From: Rutidosis leptorrhynchoides | Lineage: Eukaryota > Streptophyta > Magnoliopsida > Asterales > Asteraceae | Length of the DNA stretch: 64,000 bases | Assembly: GCF_046630445.1 (NCBI RefSeq) | Contig: NC_092333.1 | Span: forward strand, 336,485,501-336,549,500 | Reading direction: 5' to 3' | In this document: positions 22,474 through 35,261 of the stretch, piece after piece | Layout: each line of letters opens with the position of its first letter | How positions within the stretch are numbered: position 1 is the stretch's first letter | Program-made: the position numbers and the translations under genes | The notes under the pieces: model-generated | The model's database searches: none | What the model saw: only the letters and a program-made list of their open reading frames with translations | Told to the model about the DNA's origin: nothing

Positions 22474-23452
22474 ATACCCGAGGAATATTTAGATTTCACA
22501 TTAATAAATTACACTGTACATTCTTCGAATCTGATTCAACAATCATTTACTATCCTACTTACATTCACCGATATACGTACCCGTTCACCGCAGAATAACC
22601 ATTTTTATTCAATTTCATATTCGGATTTTGACTTTTCAGAATCCAACAAGTGGCATAATGAAGAAAACATATGACAAAATAAAATTTGTTAGAAACAGAC
22701 TAATTAACTATGAGAAATTGTGTTAAGAATCGACGCTAACTGTTCCTAGCTAATTGTTCCTAGCTAACTGATTATATTTTATTTATCGCAATTTACATTC
22801 TCGCAATTTTAATTATCGTCATTTAATTTCTGTTATTTACTTTACGCACTTTATTTATCGTTATTTAATTTCTGTTATTTATTTTTACGCACTTTAAGTA
22901 TCGGGACACGTATACAAAGTTTTGACATATCATATCGACCCATCTATATATATTATTTGAAATAACCATGGACACTCTATATGCAGTAATGCGGGAGTTA
23001 GCTATACAGGGTTGAGGTTATTCTACAATAATATATATAGCTTGAGTTGTGATCGAGTCTGAGACATGTACACGGGTCACGATACATATTAATTAATTCG
23101 AATATTATATATTAAACTATATATGAATTGTTGTACTACAAATTGTGGACTATGAACTGTGGACTAATGACATTGGACAATTAAAATGAATTAAAATATT
23201 GATTATAACATATGAAACTAAACATCTCTTCAAGTTTGCCACTTGATTTCAACTTAAACCTCATTTGTATCTTGACGATTCCAATCTGTGTTCAAACTTT
23301 CATGATTCTTGAAAACACCTCAATCGATAGGATGAATCAACCGCACTTCATCTACGGAAGGAAAAATTTATGCATATAGTTATGCACCTGAGAAACTCTT
23401 GACAACTGAGTAAAAGTTTAACACGTAGCCACGTCAGATCCTTTGGCATTTA

Positions 23453-23689
23453 TTAGCAAAAAAAAAAAAAAAAAAAAAAAAAACTTTGCAATCCCTTTGC
23501 AAAGTAGCCAATTTTGTCACAGCTCCAACAAGTCAGCTTCGACTTTTCATTCGAAGTAGCCTTACTATAATCCTGATATATACAATTACCCTTTTGATAC
23601 CGGAAAATTCTTTTATATTCCACCATATTACCAGCAACCTCGTTGCTTTTTGGCTTAAATCTCTCTGACAAATCATTATATTTATTCAT
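23453..23689 (-). pseudogene. Antisense zinc-knuckle-like ORF in LARD-1
   Basis: The minus-strand frame starts MNKYNDLSERFKPKSNE and holds NEKSKLTCWSCDKIGYFAKG. CWSCDKIG-x-F-x-K is the first half of a Gag-type CCHC knuckle, but the His and last Cys are replaced (Y, and L after KG). It ends in a poly-Phe run from the A tract at 23459-23482. A matching frame is antisense in LARD-2 (60416-60541), so it belongs to the family. The knuckle looks dead in both copies. Confidence 0.5.
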
Positions 23690-23985
23690 TGAAACCGTAT
23701 CATATACTCATCCGCATCTGGTAACGAGAACTGCCATAACAATTACCGGGAATCAGCAATCAGTACTTTGAAAACTCACAGCATATCTACATCAACAGTT
23801 ATATGTATGACATTTATCTCTTAGAATTATGATCTCTTATTCTAAAATTCTGAAAAGCACTCAGTCACAAATCAATACTCTGAATGTTGAAAAAGTTGAA
23901 TGAAGCAGCAGAAACTATAGACAATCGTAAACGACCATAATCATCGAAGGTTTGATGATAAACAATAGTATGTTGAAAAAGCTCA

Positions 23986-24132
23986 GAAAAATTTGGTACT
24001 GAAAAACAGATTGAGCAAACCATGAAGGAGATCAAGGTCAAATACAAGGACCATACCATATATTCAAAGAACCCAGGTAATTCTGGATCCGATGAAACCT
24101 CCAACGAATATCTTGCTCCGTACTCATGTTAA
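23986..24132 (+). pseudogene. LARD ORF2 (sense), short lysine-rich frame
   Basis: 49 codons including the stop, with EKFGTEKQIEQTMKEIK, YKDHTIYSKNPGNSGSDE and end LAPYSC. LARD-2 has the same protein segment at 60291-60097 (TEKRIELIMKE, YSKNPGNSG, LAPKSC). A diverged second copy of the zone lies at about 24290-24440 in LARD-1 (STEKQI, then CLAPYS). Upstream the LARD-1 frame is full of stops. The function is unknown. Confidence 0.5.
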
Positions 24133-24677
24133 AATCTTGCGAAAAATCTTTCTTCATCAATCATCGAACTTAGAAATTCCAAAATATCATCATCAATATC
24201 TTCGATATTTCTGAGGATATTTTCATAAATATTCTTGTCCAAAATTATATACCTCTTCGTGCTTCCTATGTATCATTATATTGGAAACATTCAAGAAAAA
24301 ATTTAGTACCGAAAAGCAGATTATGCGAAACTATGAAGAAAGCCGTGGACAAATCACAAAGAATAAGTTTGACTTCAAAGAATCCAAATGATTCAATGTC
24401 TGCTAAAGTCTTTAGTGAATGTCTTGCTCCTTACTCTAAACCCTTGCAGACAATAGTTTCTATCATCCTCTGATCTTAGATATTCCGAGATATTATCGTA
24501 TCTTTCATTATAAATATCCTCCATATTTCTAGAGATATTTTTATAACTATTCTTATCTGAAATCATTAATCTCTTCGTGCTATCAGTATTACATCATATA
24601 GAAACTGTTAGTTTCTATATTCTGTAAACTTTCGAGCTTAAAATATGAATGTTATTGAAGTAATGTTGGGAACTGAT

Positions 24678-24738
24678 GCATGAGTTAGTATAATATAATG
24701 ACACTTGATCAACGTGATTATATTACAGTAAGTCATGC
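24678..24738 (+). other. Conserved long hairpin in LARD-1
   Basis: GCATGAGTTAGTATAATATA and its partner TATATTACAGTAAGTCATGC form a stem of about 22 pairs with a few mismatches around a 17-base loop ending CAACGTG. It is homologous to the hairpins at 14904-14959 and 59822-59882. Confidence 0.7.
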
Positions 24739-25057
24739 TGAGTTTCTAATGAAACTTGATGATTCACAGACCATAACTTCATCAGGTGCCATGTTACATA
24801 ACTTCTTCATTCTGCTTAACTTCTGAACATATCAAGAAAATATATTCTTGATAGTTCTATTCTCAGTGATTCAGGTAATTTGACAAATCAAATCGTGCGG
24901 TAACGTTCTTTCTTGTTTATAACATTAAGTTCTTTCGAAACTCCATGTTTACGAATTCTGAACCGTTACTCGCTTTACTAGAGGACGGGAGGATAATAAA
25001 AAGGCAAAGGGCTCCAAAATATAAGAGAAAATATAAAGCCCAATAACAACACGGAGG

Positions 25058-25238
25058 TTACAAACGATGGATGTTAATAGGAATAACAAAATAAAGACAC
25101 GGCATAATTAAGAATAGTATCACCCCAGGGTAAAAGTAAAAGTAAACAATTTTTTTCTGGTGGAAGATTGAAAAGAAGAATGACAGATATGAAGGTTAGG
25201 AAAGTATCAAGGATTAGAACTGGACTAAGCATTTTCAC
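25058..25238 (-). pseudogene. Antisense two-helix membrane micro-ORF, LARD-1 copy with +1 frameshift
   Basis: The region is 181 bases against 180 in LARD-2 (59323-59502). It reads MLSPVLILDTFLTFISVILL then FNLPPE. An extra A in the run at 25142-25148 changes frame, and the second frame reads YFYFYPGVILFLIMPCLYFV and ends INIHRL. The first codon is GTG where LARD-2 has ATG. A TATA box (rc of 25306-25316) lies about 75 bases upstream, as in LARD-2. The hydrophobic pattern is conserved on both sides of the break, so the frame was once coding. Confidence 0.6.
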
Positions 25239-25693
25239 AATCTTTTAGATGTATGAACTAAGGAAGGAAGCATAGGAATGGTGAGAATAATGGAACCGAA
25301 GAGCTTAATTTATAATGGAAATATCAGGCAGAGTAATCGAGGCAGATCACCGTATTTAATTATAGAGATCTTAATTTCCTTATTCGCTGAAGAATCAGAT
25401 CTTATAGATCTTCAAGATTTTCTTTAAATCCCTTGAATTCTAGAATTCAACCAAGGCAATGTCAAAAGTTAAGACGCGCCTTATTTTCTAAATTCAACCA
25501 TGACTACGTCAAAAGTCAAGACAAACCTATACTCACTTCATTTCACTCTTTTGTGATAACTTCATTCGTATGCTTTGAATAATTGAATTATTTTATCTAA
25601 TGATAAAACTCTATTTATCAGCTCATATTCGTCAGGAAAACATATTTATTGTTAGCCATGACGACCTCGCTCAAATTTCGGGACGAAATATCT

Positions 25694-25708
25694 TTAACGG
25701 GTAGGTAC
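25694..25708 (+). other. 3' polypurine tract of LARD-1
   Basis: TTAACGGGTAGGTAC abuts the 3' LTR. It is preceded by AAATTTCGGGACGAAATA, a motif usual before 3' LTRs of this type. Confidence 0.8.
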
Positions 25709-28700
25709 TGTGATGACCCGAGAAATTCTGACCAAATTTAAACTTGAATCTTATTTGATTTCGACACGATAAGCAAAATCTGTAATGTGGAGTCTCAAAA
25801 ACTTTGAACTATTTATATGGAATCATTTGACCTTTGACTATTCCCGACGATTCACGAACTTTACTTTGTAAATAAATAGGTACATGTAAATATAAATATA
25901 TGGACATATATAATCCATAATGTATACTTTAAACTTTACTTTACTTTGTAAATAAATAGGTACATGTAAATATAAATATATGGACATATATAATCCATAA
26001 TGTATACTTTAAACCTTAGGAATTAAAAATGTGAAATAATAAATAGAATAAATAAATTACCATTTTACATATATAATATTATGAGTCTATATGAATTCTA
26101 ATAATAATTATTTAATATATTGTGATATATAATATTTAATAAATATTATTATATAATATAGTGTAAAGTTAATATATTATTTGTAATTACAAGTTTGAAG
26201 CTAAGTGATATATTAATATCATTATCATTAATTTCAGCATTTTTATTATTGTTAATATTCATGTTAATATTTATATTAGTAATAATATTACTTCTAAAAT
26301 AAAATATATATATAATTTGTGTTATTATTATTAATGTTAGTATTATCATTAATAATATAAATATAACTAATATTATTATTAGTTATTATTAAATGTATTA
26401 ATATTATCATATCTGTATTATTATTAATATTTATTTGATATTATTATTATTATTATTAATTTAATATTAATTGTATCTCGATAGCAATATTAATAAATTA
26501 TTAGTTTTATTATTAGTATTAATATTTTATAACATTACCAATAATAAAATTTATGAATTACATATATATACACAAAAATATAAACAGATATATATATATA
26601 TATAATTACATATATATATATATACACATAATACTGATATTTGTTTATAAATGAATACGTATACAGATTTTATTTATATAAATATATGTATATATATATA
26701 TAAATAAAAATTACAATTTAATATATAAATAAATGCAAAGAATCACGCTTTCTGTTCAAATCACTTTCAAGCCCGTGGAAGATTGTTTTCTGTCTCCAAT
26801 TAGTACCAATCAGTGAAAAAGTATTTGATTGAATCCAAATTCTGTTGCAGGTCGTAATCTTTGTGATTACTTTTTATTATTATTATTTTTTTATATATAT
26901 ATTTTTTTCTGATTAATTGTCCTAGACGAATCAATTGTCTATAAAACAAAGAAATTACACTGTGATATTACTCTTTTTAATCACCATTACATCTTCAATA
27001 TCAATTACCAACCCATACAGCTTTTATTTAGTGGAATTAAATCAAAAGGAACGAAGAAAACAGGCACTGCCCTGTTCTTGTTTCAATTTTCAAATAGATC
27101 GATTTTTTTTACGAATTTCAAAAATGAGAAATGCAAGATTGTTGTTAATCTATTATGTAAACTATCTGGAAAGTTTAGAGGTCCAAATCATTCTATCAAA
27201 TTTTAATTTTGGGGTCAAAGTTGATTTTAAAAAAGTCAAACGGCTGTTCCTTCGTGAAATTTATGAATGTGCTTATGTTTTAAGTCAAATTGAGAGGTTA
27301 GAAAGTTTCTAAGAATGAATTTGAACTTATTTCATTCAGGAATCGGGGTCTAAAACTTCCTAAATTTACGAGAGTGATTTAGAGTTCTTGAAGAACTTAA
27401 CGAGCTGTTACAGCTCTTTTATTTTTTGTTTATGTTGTTTTAATTAATTTAAACAAACCCCTAATTGATTCTGTGTCGTTTATGGATCCTAAATTGTATA
27501 TGAAACTCATTACAAAATTGGATTGATCTCTGATTGAATTTACGAAAGTTAAAGAAGATGATAACTGAAAAAGTTGATTTAAATATTAATGAGTTATGCA
27601 TTAAATCAGAAAAATGGTTACAGCGGGTTGGTTAAGAGAGGTGACAGGTTAGCGAGGGGTCTCGGATTCGATCCTCAATTGGTGCATTCTTTTTACTTAA
27701 GGCTTCTAAAGGTAGATTTAAATACCAAGAATTTTTATTATTATTATCATTATCATTTTCATTATTGTTATTAATATTATCATTATTAATGTTGTGATTA
27801 TTATTATTGTTATTATTATTAGATATTATTAATACTATTAGTATTATAATTATTAAATGTATTATAGCTAAGTATTATTAACATAGTTATATGTATTATT
27901 AGTTATCATTATTATTATTATTATTATGATAGTTATAAATAAGTATATTGTTATTATTATCATGGTTATATTATATTTGTTTTAACAACTAATATATGTA
28001 TTAACATGAGTACATATATACTATGATTAAAATTGTTATCGGTAACCTTATTATTAACATTATTATCATTATAGTTATTAGTAAAAATAGTAGTATTATT
28101 ATTATTGTTAATAAAATCACTATTTTTATAGTTATTATTATTATTAGTATACATTACTATTAAAAGTATTACTTTGATAAAAATAATCATTTTATAACTA
28201 TGATTATTATTATATTAGGATGAAACAATTATTATTTTTTATTTATTAATAACAACACTATTTTATCAAAACAACTATTAGTTATATAACTCTATATTTA
28301 CTACGTATAACATAACTATATTATTATTTTTGTAATAAATATTATTAAATGTAATTAATTAGATTATAAATGAAGAACATAGTTAAAATAACAATTAATT
28401 CAAGAGTAATAATATATATGTTCGATTATAATTATATATGTATTAATGAATACACAAATGGTATAGGTTCGTGAATCCGAGGCCAACCCTGCATGGTTCA
28501 ATTTTGTCATATGTATTTTTACTACAAAATACATTAGGTGAGTTTCATTAATCCCTTTTTAAATGCTTTTGCAATATATATTTTTGGGACTGAGAATACA
28601 TGCGCTGCTTTTATAACTGTTTTACGAAATAGACACAAGTAATCGAAACTACATTCTATGGTTGGATTATCTAATCGAATATGCCCTTTTTGTTAAGTCT

Positions 28701-29379
28701 GGTAATCTAAGAATTAGGGAACAAACACCCTAATTGATGCGAACTCTAAAGATAGATCTATCGGGCCCAACAAGCCCCATCCAAAGTACCGGATGCTTTA
28801 GTACTTCGAAATTTATATCATGTCCGAAGGAGGATCCCGGAATGATGGGGATATTCTTATATGTATATTGTGAATGTCGATTACCAGGTGTTCAATCCAT
28901 ATGAATGATATTTTTGTCTCTATGCATGGGACGTATATTTATGAGAAATGGAAATATGAAATCTTGTGGTCTATTAAAATTATGAAATGATTATTTATGT
29001 TAAACTAATGAACTCACCAACCTTTTGGTTGACACTTGAAAGCATGTTTATTCTCAGGTATGAAAGAAATCTTCCGCTGTGCATTTGCTCATTTTAGAGT
29101 TATTACTTGGAGTCATTCATGACATATTTCAAAAGACATTGCATTCGGGTCGTTGAGTTCATCAAGATTATTGATTAGTCAATTATAGTTTGATATATTA
29201 TGAAATAGTATGCATGTCGTCAACTTTCGATGTAAATGAAAGTTTGTCTTTTAAAAACGAATGCAATGTTTGTAAAATGTATCATATAGAGGTCAAGTAC
29301 CTCACGATGTAATCAACTGTTGTGAATCGTTTATAATCGATATGGACTTCGTCCGGATGGATTAGGACGGGTCCTTTCA
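25709..29379 (+). repeat. 3' LTR of LARD-1
   Basis: It aligns with 17473-21283 throughout and differs mainly in microsatellite length. It carries the 78-bp duplication, a tRNA-like block at 27614-27688 and the palindrome GATAGATCTATCGGG at 28751-28765. Confidence 0.92.
27614..27688 (+). other. tRNA-like block in LARD-1 3' LTR
   Basis: Same A-box-like and B-box-like sequence as at 19465-19539, with few changes (GGATTCGATCC here). Confidence 0.55.
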
Positions 29380-30960
29380 GTTGAGACGTTGAATGATTAT
29401 GATTGTGAACTTTTATATCATCCGGGAAAAGACAATGTTGTGGCTGATGCGTTAAGTCGTAAAGAAAGGGTTGAACCCCGCAGATTTAGAGCTTTGAATA
29501 TGACGATTTGGACTAACCTCGCAAGGCAGATTCTTGAGGCACAACAAGAAACCTTGAAGGAGGAGAATTTTATGAACGAGAATGTCAGAGGCATGGCTAA
29601 GAAGTTTGAGGTACGAGCAGATGGTACAAGATATTTTGCGGGACATTTTTGGGTTCCGAAGTTTGGTGACCTACGGCAACTTGTTTTAGATGAAGCTCAT
29701 AAGTCGAGATACTCTATTCATCCTGGTTCAGAAAAGATGTATCATGATCTTAAGGAGCTATATTGGTGGCCTAATTTGAAAGCTGATGTGGCTGCTTATG
29801 TGGCTAAGTGTTTGACCTATGCTAAGGTTAAAGCTGAACATCAAAAACCGTAAGGACTTTTGGTGCAACCTGAGATTCCCGAGTGGAAGTGGGAAGGTAT
29901 TACGATGGATTTTATTACGAAATTACCGTGAGTTGCGGGTGGCTATGATACCATTTGGGTGATTGTAGATTGACTCACTAAGTCAGCTCACTTTTTTTTT
30001 ATTAAGGAAATGGATTCGATGGAGAAGCTTACTCGTTTGTATTTGAAGGAGATTGTTTCTAGGCATGTTGTTCATGTATCAATCATTTCAGACCGAGACA
30101 GTCGATTTATATCGAGGTTTTGGCGATCCTTACAGGAAGCTTTAGGAACTAGGTTGGATATGAGCACCGCTTATCATCCGCAGATGGATGGTCAGAGTGA
30201 AAGGACCATTCAAACGCTAGAAGATATGTTGCGAGTGTGTGTTATTGATTTTAGTAATGGATGGGATAGATATTTGCCGCTAGCTAAATTTTCTTATAAC
30301 AACAGCTATCATGCAAGTATTAAAGCCGCACCGTTTGAAGCATTGTATGGTAGAAAGTGTAGGTCTCCTGTTTGTTGGAATGAGGTTGGGGATGCTCAAC
30401 TCACAGGTCCAGAAATTATTCATGAGACTACCGAGAAGATCGTACAGATTAAGGAAAGATTGAGAACCGCCAGAAGTAGGCAAAAGAGTTATGCTAATAA
30501 GAGAAGGAATGATATTGAATTTCAGGTCGGTGATCGTGTTATGTTGAAGGTATCACCTTGGAAAGGTGTGATACGTTTTGGTAAAAGGGAAAAGTTGAGT
30601 CCTCGTTTTGTTAGACCTTTAGAGATTATTGAGAGAGTTGGACCCGTGGCTTATCGTTTGAAATTGCCACAAGAACTCAGTGCCGTTCATGACGTTTTCC
30701 ATGTATCGAATTTAAAGAAGTGTTTGACCGAAGCCGATGAGACTATTCCCCTGGAGGAACTTCACGTTGATAAGCAACTACATTTTATTGAGGAACCTAT
30801 TGAAATTATGGACCGAGAGGTTAAGACTCTTAAGCAGGGTAGAATTCCTATTGTTCGGGTTAGATGGAACGCCAGACACGGTCCCAAGTTCGCTTGGGAG
30901 CGTGAAGATTAGATGAAGCAGAAGTACCCACATTTGTTCCCAGATGCTGAGTCAACCCCT
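29380..30960 (+). pseudogene. Ty3/gypsy pol part 2: RNase H end, integrase, chromodomain-like tail
   Basis: The RNase H frame resumes at [19 protein letters not shown] and DALSR. The integrase HHCC finger follows ([17 protein letters not shown]...C), with its last Cys changed to Tyr in CLTYAK. The catalytic core shows MDFITKLP, SDRDSRF and the DGQSER Glu. After [13 protein letters not shown] comes a chromodomain-like tail ([12 protein letters not shown]...[17 protein letters not shown]). Four in-frame stops break it: TAA 29851-29853, TGA 29929-29931, TGA 29971-29973 and TAG 30910-30912. All lie in one frame, without frameshift. The tail beyond the last stop (MKQKYPHLFPDAE) is still recognisable. 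Confidence 0.95.
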
Positions 30961-30991
30961 GCACCTGCTTAAATTTCGGGACGAAATTTCC

Positions 30992-31006
30992 GTAACGGGA
31001 AGGTAC
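30992..31006 (+). other. Polypurine tract of element 2
   Basis: GTAACGGGAAGGTAC directly precedes the 3' LTR. Confidence 0.75.
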
Positions 31007-34000
31007 TGTAACGACCCTACTTTTTCCGTTATCTTTTGCCGTTAGTTATTTAACGACTGTTAACTGTTATTCGTGTCACGTCATTTCTATGACCTATATT
31101 ATTATTTTTGTAATAATATATTAATTATTATGTGTTAAATGAATATTTGTATTCATATTTTAAATTGTACGTTTATACGAATCGCGGATTTCTATCCGGC
31201 TAATCTTTTCGGTTTTCAAACTAACGGTAAAACTTTTGGGTTTTTAAATCCAAATTATTTTAAATATGATATTTTAATGTCATATGGTTATATATAGTGT
31301 TTATATATTTTATTCGTCGCGTATTTGTTATCTCTCCGAATTATTAATCGCGTAGTAGCGTTTTCGCGTTCCGGGCTTCGTTCGGGCGTTCGGGCTAAAA
31401 GCTTTTAGTCTTTCTATCAAGAAATCCCACAAAGGGGGCCCCACCCTTTTGTTTTTGGCCGAAAATATCAAAGGGGGAGGTATAGGCTCATTATTTCCTC
31501 ATTTTTGATTTTAACATCACACTTACACATTTTAAGGAAATACCTAATACTCTCTCTAAACTTTCCTCCTCCCTTTCTTTTTTTATTTGTGCTGTCACCA
31601 ACACCACACCATATCATTATCATCTTTTGATTTTTTCAATGAAGATTTAGGGCTTTTAGTATAATCGGATTGCTCTCTTCATCCTCTACGCGATTATACC
31701 ATTCAATTCTTGATTAGGGTATAAACCCTAACCCTAGCTTTTCAATTTTTCATATATTTTTCTGTTTTTACATGATATTATGATAGTATGGTGATTAGAT
31801 GTTATTGTATTGTTGATTGTATGCGTAGAAATGCTCGATTATATATGTTTTCGGTTTGATTGTTTTGGGACAGCGGATTGATTATTGTTTTATGTAAATA
31901 TAACTGACATAAAAGTGAAATTAAAGTGTTTAGATGAGTTCCTCTCATCAAGACATTAATTTTAGACTCCGGATTCATGTCATTTCGATTCCCGGAGCTC
32001 TAGATATGCTTAAAATGGTGTTTTGTTGAGATTAAATTGTGAAAATGAATTGGTACTGGTATGGTCTGACTTTGTGATCATTTTTAGAGTCTTTAGGGTG
32101 TACTAGTGTGTTAGGATTGATGATGGGATGAACTTTCATGTTCGGGTCATCGAAATCCGAGCCACGGATCACCCGTTATGACTAAAATACATTTTTGAGC
32201 GAATTAAAGATCCAAACTGATTAGTGGCTGTAAGTCAAGACTTGGTGACTGTTCTTGGGATTTTCTTGAGCACATTAAGGTATCGGGTGGGTTGGTTAGG
32301 CGAAGATATATATAAGGCTCGCCGAAAACTGATTCTCGGGGCTCTAGTTATGACCCGACGAACTTTTAATTAAAACTTATGGTTATTAATTATGACTTAT
32401 GATATAAATAATGAATTTTGTTATTAATAAATTACTTATGATATAAAAAGTAATTATTTAATTCAAGACTTATGATATATATATTTATTATATCATTTAT
32501 TAATTACTTATGATTTAATTAAACATTTAATCAAACTTATGATTAATGAAACTTTTATTATTAATGAAAAATACTTATGGTAAGTATTAAACTTATATTA
32601 TGAGATTATTATAATAAGACTTATAATAAGGATTAATTAATCATTTAATTATTATAAGGCTTAGTTATTATTTAATTATAATTTAATTATTAAATACTTA
32701 TGATTTAATAATTATAATTAGAAACTTAAGATATGATTAATAATTCATTTTTAATTAATAATACATACGATATGATTAAAATTTATTATTAATTAATAAT
32801 ACTTATATTATGACTAATGTTTAATTAATTAATTAAATACTTATGTTATATTAATTATATCATTAAAACTTATGTTAACTTTAATAATTCATTTTAATTT
32901 AATTAAACTTGTGTTATAACATAATTATACATATTTAACTTTAATGAACATTATAAGTTATATTATTATTACAACTTACACTTTTAAAATTTATGTTGAC
33001 TATGTTTGACCAAGGTTGACTTTTGAGTTGACTTTCGGTTGACTTTGACTTTCAGTTGACTTTTGTTGACTTTCTAATTAAGGAAACTTTCCTAACTTAT
33101 ATACTTCCTAATATAGCAACTTTCTAAATATGGAAACTTTCTAAATTCGGAAACTTTCCAAAAATAGAAACTTTCCAAAAATAGAAACTTTCCTAAAATA
33201 GAAACTTTCCAAAAAAGGAAACCTGCTAAAAATAGAAACTTTCTAAAAATAGAAAGTGTGTGTCCGTACGCTGTTTCGATCAAACCGATGCATGTTGAGT
33301 GTTGTTCTATGTCTACTTGCATCATGTACAATAGCTATCATACTAAGACTTGACCTAAGTTAGTTATTTATATCGACCTGCTTTATTTTTAGGTCGGCGT
33401 TGTGATCATTCCTGATCACTTTACTTCATTTACTGTTCGCATTTTGTGTGGTTACTCCGTTTCCTTTAATGTGAGTTATAGTCCCATTTTCCTATTTTAA
33501 ATCTTTTGGGATGAGAATACATGCAATTTATTTTATATTTTGAACACAAGTGAAAGTTGGTTTAAATTATTCATTGTGAGTCGAACAAAAATATTCCCTA
33601 ATCTGGTAATTGTAATCACTGGTTTCTACTGGTGAACGCGAATCCTATGGATAGATCTATCGGGTTTGACAACCCCATTTCGAGCTAGTCGCGCTAGCAA
33701 TTTATAATCGGAATGTTTAGTACTTCGTATTTAGTTGAAGTTACACTTGTTCGGTGTATATTATTTTATTGTGTTTGGCAAGGGTAAATAAATGGTTAAG
33801 TGGTTACCAGGTGGCTCACGGAAAATGGAATAATGTTTTTATATGTTTTCTAGCATATAATTTTGTGGTCCAAAAAGGAGTTTTTATGTTTTCAAACATA
33901 AATTTTTATGGTTTAAATTAAATATTGTTTACAATATTAAACCTATAATTCACTCAACATTTTTGTTGATAGTTAATCGCATGTTTTATTCTCAGGTTCA

Positions 34001-34305
34001 TGATTGATTGCCTCCGCTGTGCTTAGAGAGTCTGCATATTTATGATGGCAACTTTTGTTAAACATTAACTTGCATTCTATTTTGATACATTTAATAGTAG
34101 ATGTTTTTGACTTGTTTTGGTCAACTTTTGGTTAAGTCATAATGTATGGTTTTTCTAAACTTACATATTTTGGTAGGTTTCCTTTATAGGAAATCATTCT
34201 TAAATAAAGAATGCAAGGTTATTTATCAAATTTATATAGAGTTATGATCAAGCTGTGGGACCAAGATAACGATGGTCGTCAAGTGTACTTTGACGGGTCG
34301 TTACA
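31007..34305 (+). repeat. 3' LTR of element 2
   Basis: 3299 bp, same termini as the 5' LTR. The palindrome is at 33650-33664, the TTGAC cluster at about 33005-33070 and the TATA box at about 32304-32316. A further near-identical copy lies in the tandem duplicate (35750-39048). Confidence 0.92.
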
Positions 34306-34749
34306 TGAAGAATGTTAATCTTCAAACGTTTTTTTATTTCATGTTTTGTAAAGTACTTTTTGTCAAAAATTTTCCCGATTTAGAGTTTAAAGTTTAGGGT
34401 TTAGTGTTTTGGGTTTAGTCCCTAAACCAAAAACCTAAAACTCAAAACCCTAAACCCTAAACTCTAAACCGTTCGTGTTAAAAACTCAATCTAAATCCTA
34501 AATCTAAACCCTAAACCCTAAACTCTAAATTTCTAAACCCTAATATCTAAACTCTAATTTCTAAACCCTCAAAATACGCTCGAAAAACACGATAATTGTT
34601 AATAAAAACATTTATCACAAAGTATCTTTTTTAAATGTTCATATTTTCATCCAATATATAATATTCGTTAACAAAGTTTTTTCAAAAAACGAAAAAAAAA
34701 ATTTCTTCCCCCGCTTCCCCCCAATTGATTACTTCCCATTGATCCTACC
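34306..34749. mobile_element. Fold-back/MITE element 3, right part
   Basis: Resumes after the element 2 target duplication with CCCTAAACC-type units and an AAACCGTTCGTGTT block. It ends CCATTGATCCTACC, the inverted match of its left terminus at 10687. AT-rich microsatellite follows (34751-34863). Confidence 0.85.
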
Positions 34750-34769
34750 ACTATATATTTATATGTATA

Positions 34770-34803
<34 letters not shown>

Positions 34804-34863
34804 TATATATATATATGTATATATATATATAAATCTATATGTATATATATGTATATATATATA

Positions 34864-34900
34864 TACTAGGTTTTAAGAGACCGTGAGTTGCACGTTGAAT
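34864..34900 (-). mobile_element. Helitron 3' terminus (minus strand), unit 1
   Basis: Read on the minus strand it ends ...CGTGCAACTCACGGTCTCTT then AAAACCTAG|T. This is the CTAG end preceded by a (here imperfect) hairpin of the CCCGTGCAACGCACGGG kind typical of plant Helitrons. It abuts an AT microsatellite, in keeping with insertion between A and T. The copy in unit 2 starts at 39615. Confidence 0.6.
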
Positions 34901-34930
34901 TTAATATTATTTCAAAGATAACGTACGTAT

Positions 34931-35106
34931 AAAAGTCAAGGACAATCACTATCGCGTGTCGGTTTATTTCTTCCAAAACCGATCTTTAGTCATGAACAAC
35001 TATACGTTGCACTATCTCGGGTTACTAATCGGCAAGGAATCAAGATATTAATCTTAGACAAGGATAACAAACTATCCAACACAACAAAAAAATATGGTAT
35101 ACAAAG
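34931..35106 (+). pseudogene. Helitron PIF1-type helicase C-terminus, inverted copy (unit 1)
   Basis: The frame reads [17 protein letters not shown], then [18 protein letters not shown]. These are the last helicase motifs (V/VI, 'KSQGQSL' and 'VALSRVT') of plant Helitron Rep/helicase proteins. It is on the + strand, opposite to the copy at 35262-35500, making a palindromic arrangement. Same in unit 2 at 39677-39852. Confidence 0.75.
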
Positions 35107-35261
35107 AAGTCTTATAACACTTATAGACTTAATTTCCATTTGTATGATATCTATGAACTATTATGTATGTTTAATGTTTTTTATTTTGAATATTTAAATT
35201 ATGTTACATTATTATTAGATCCATCAAGTATAATCTCTTTTTTAAATATGTTTCACTCATA

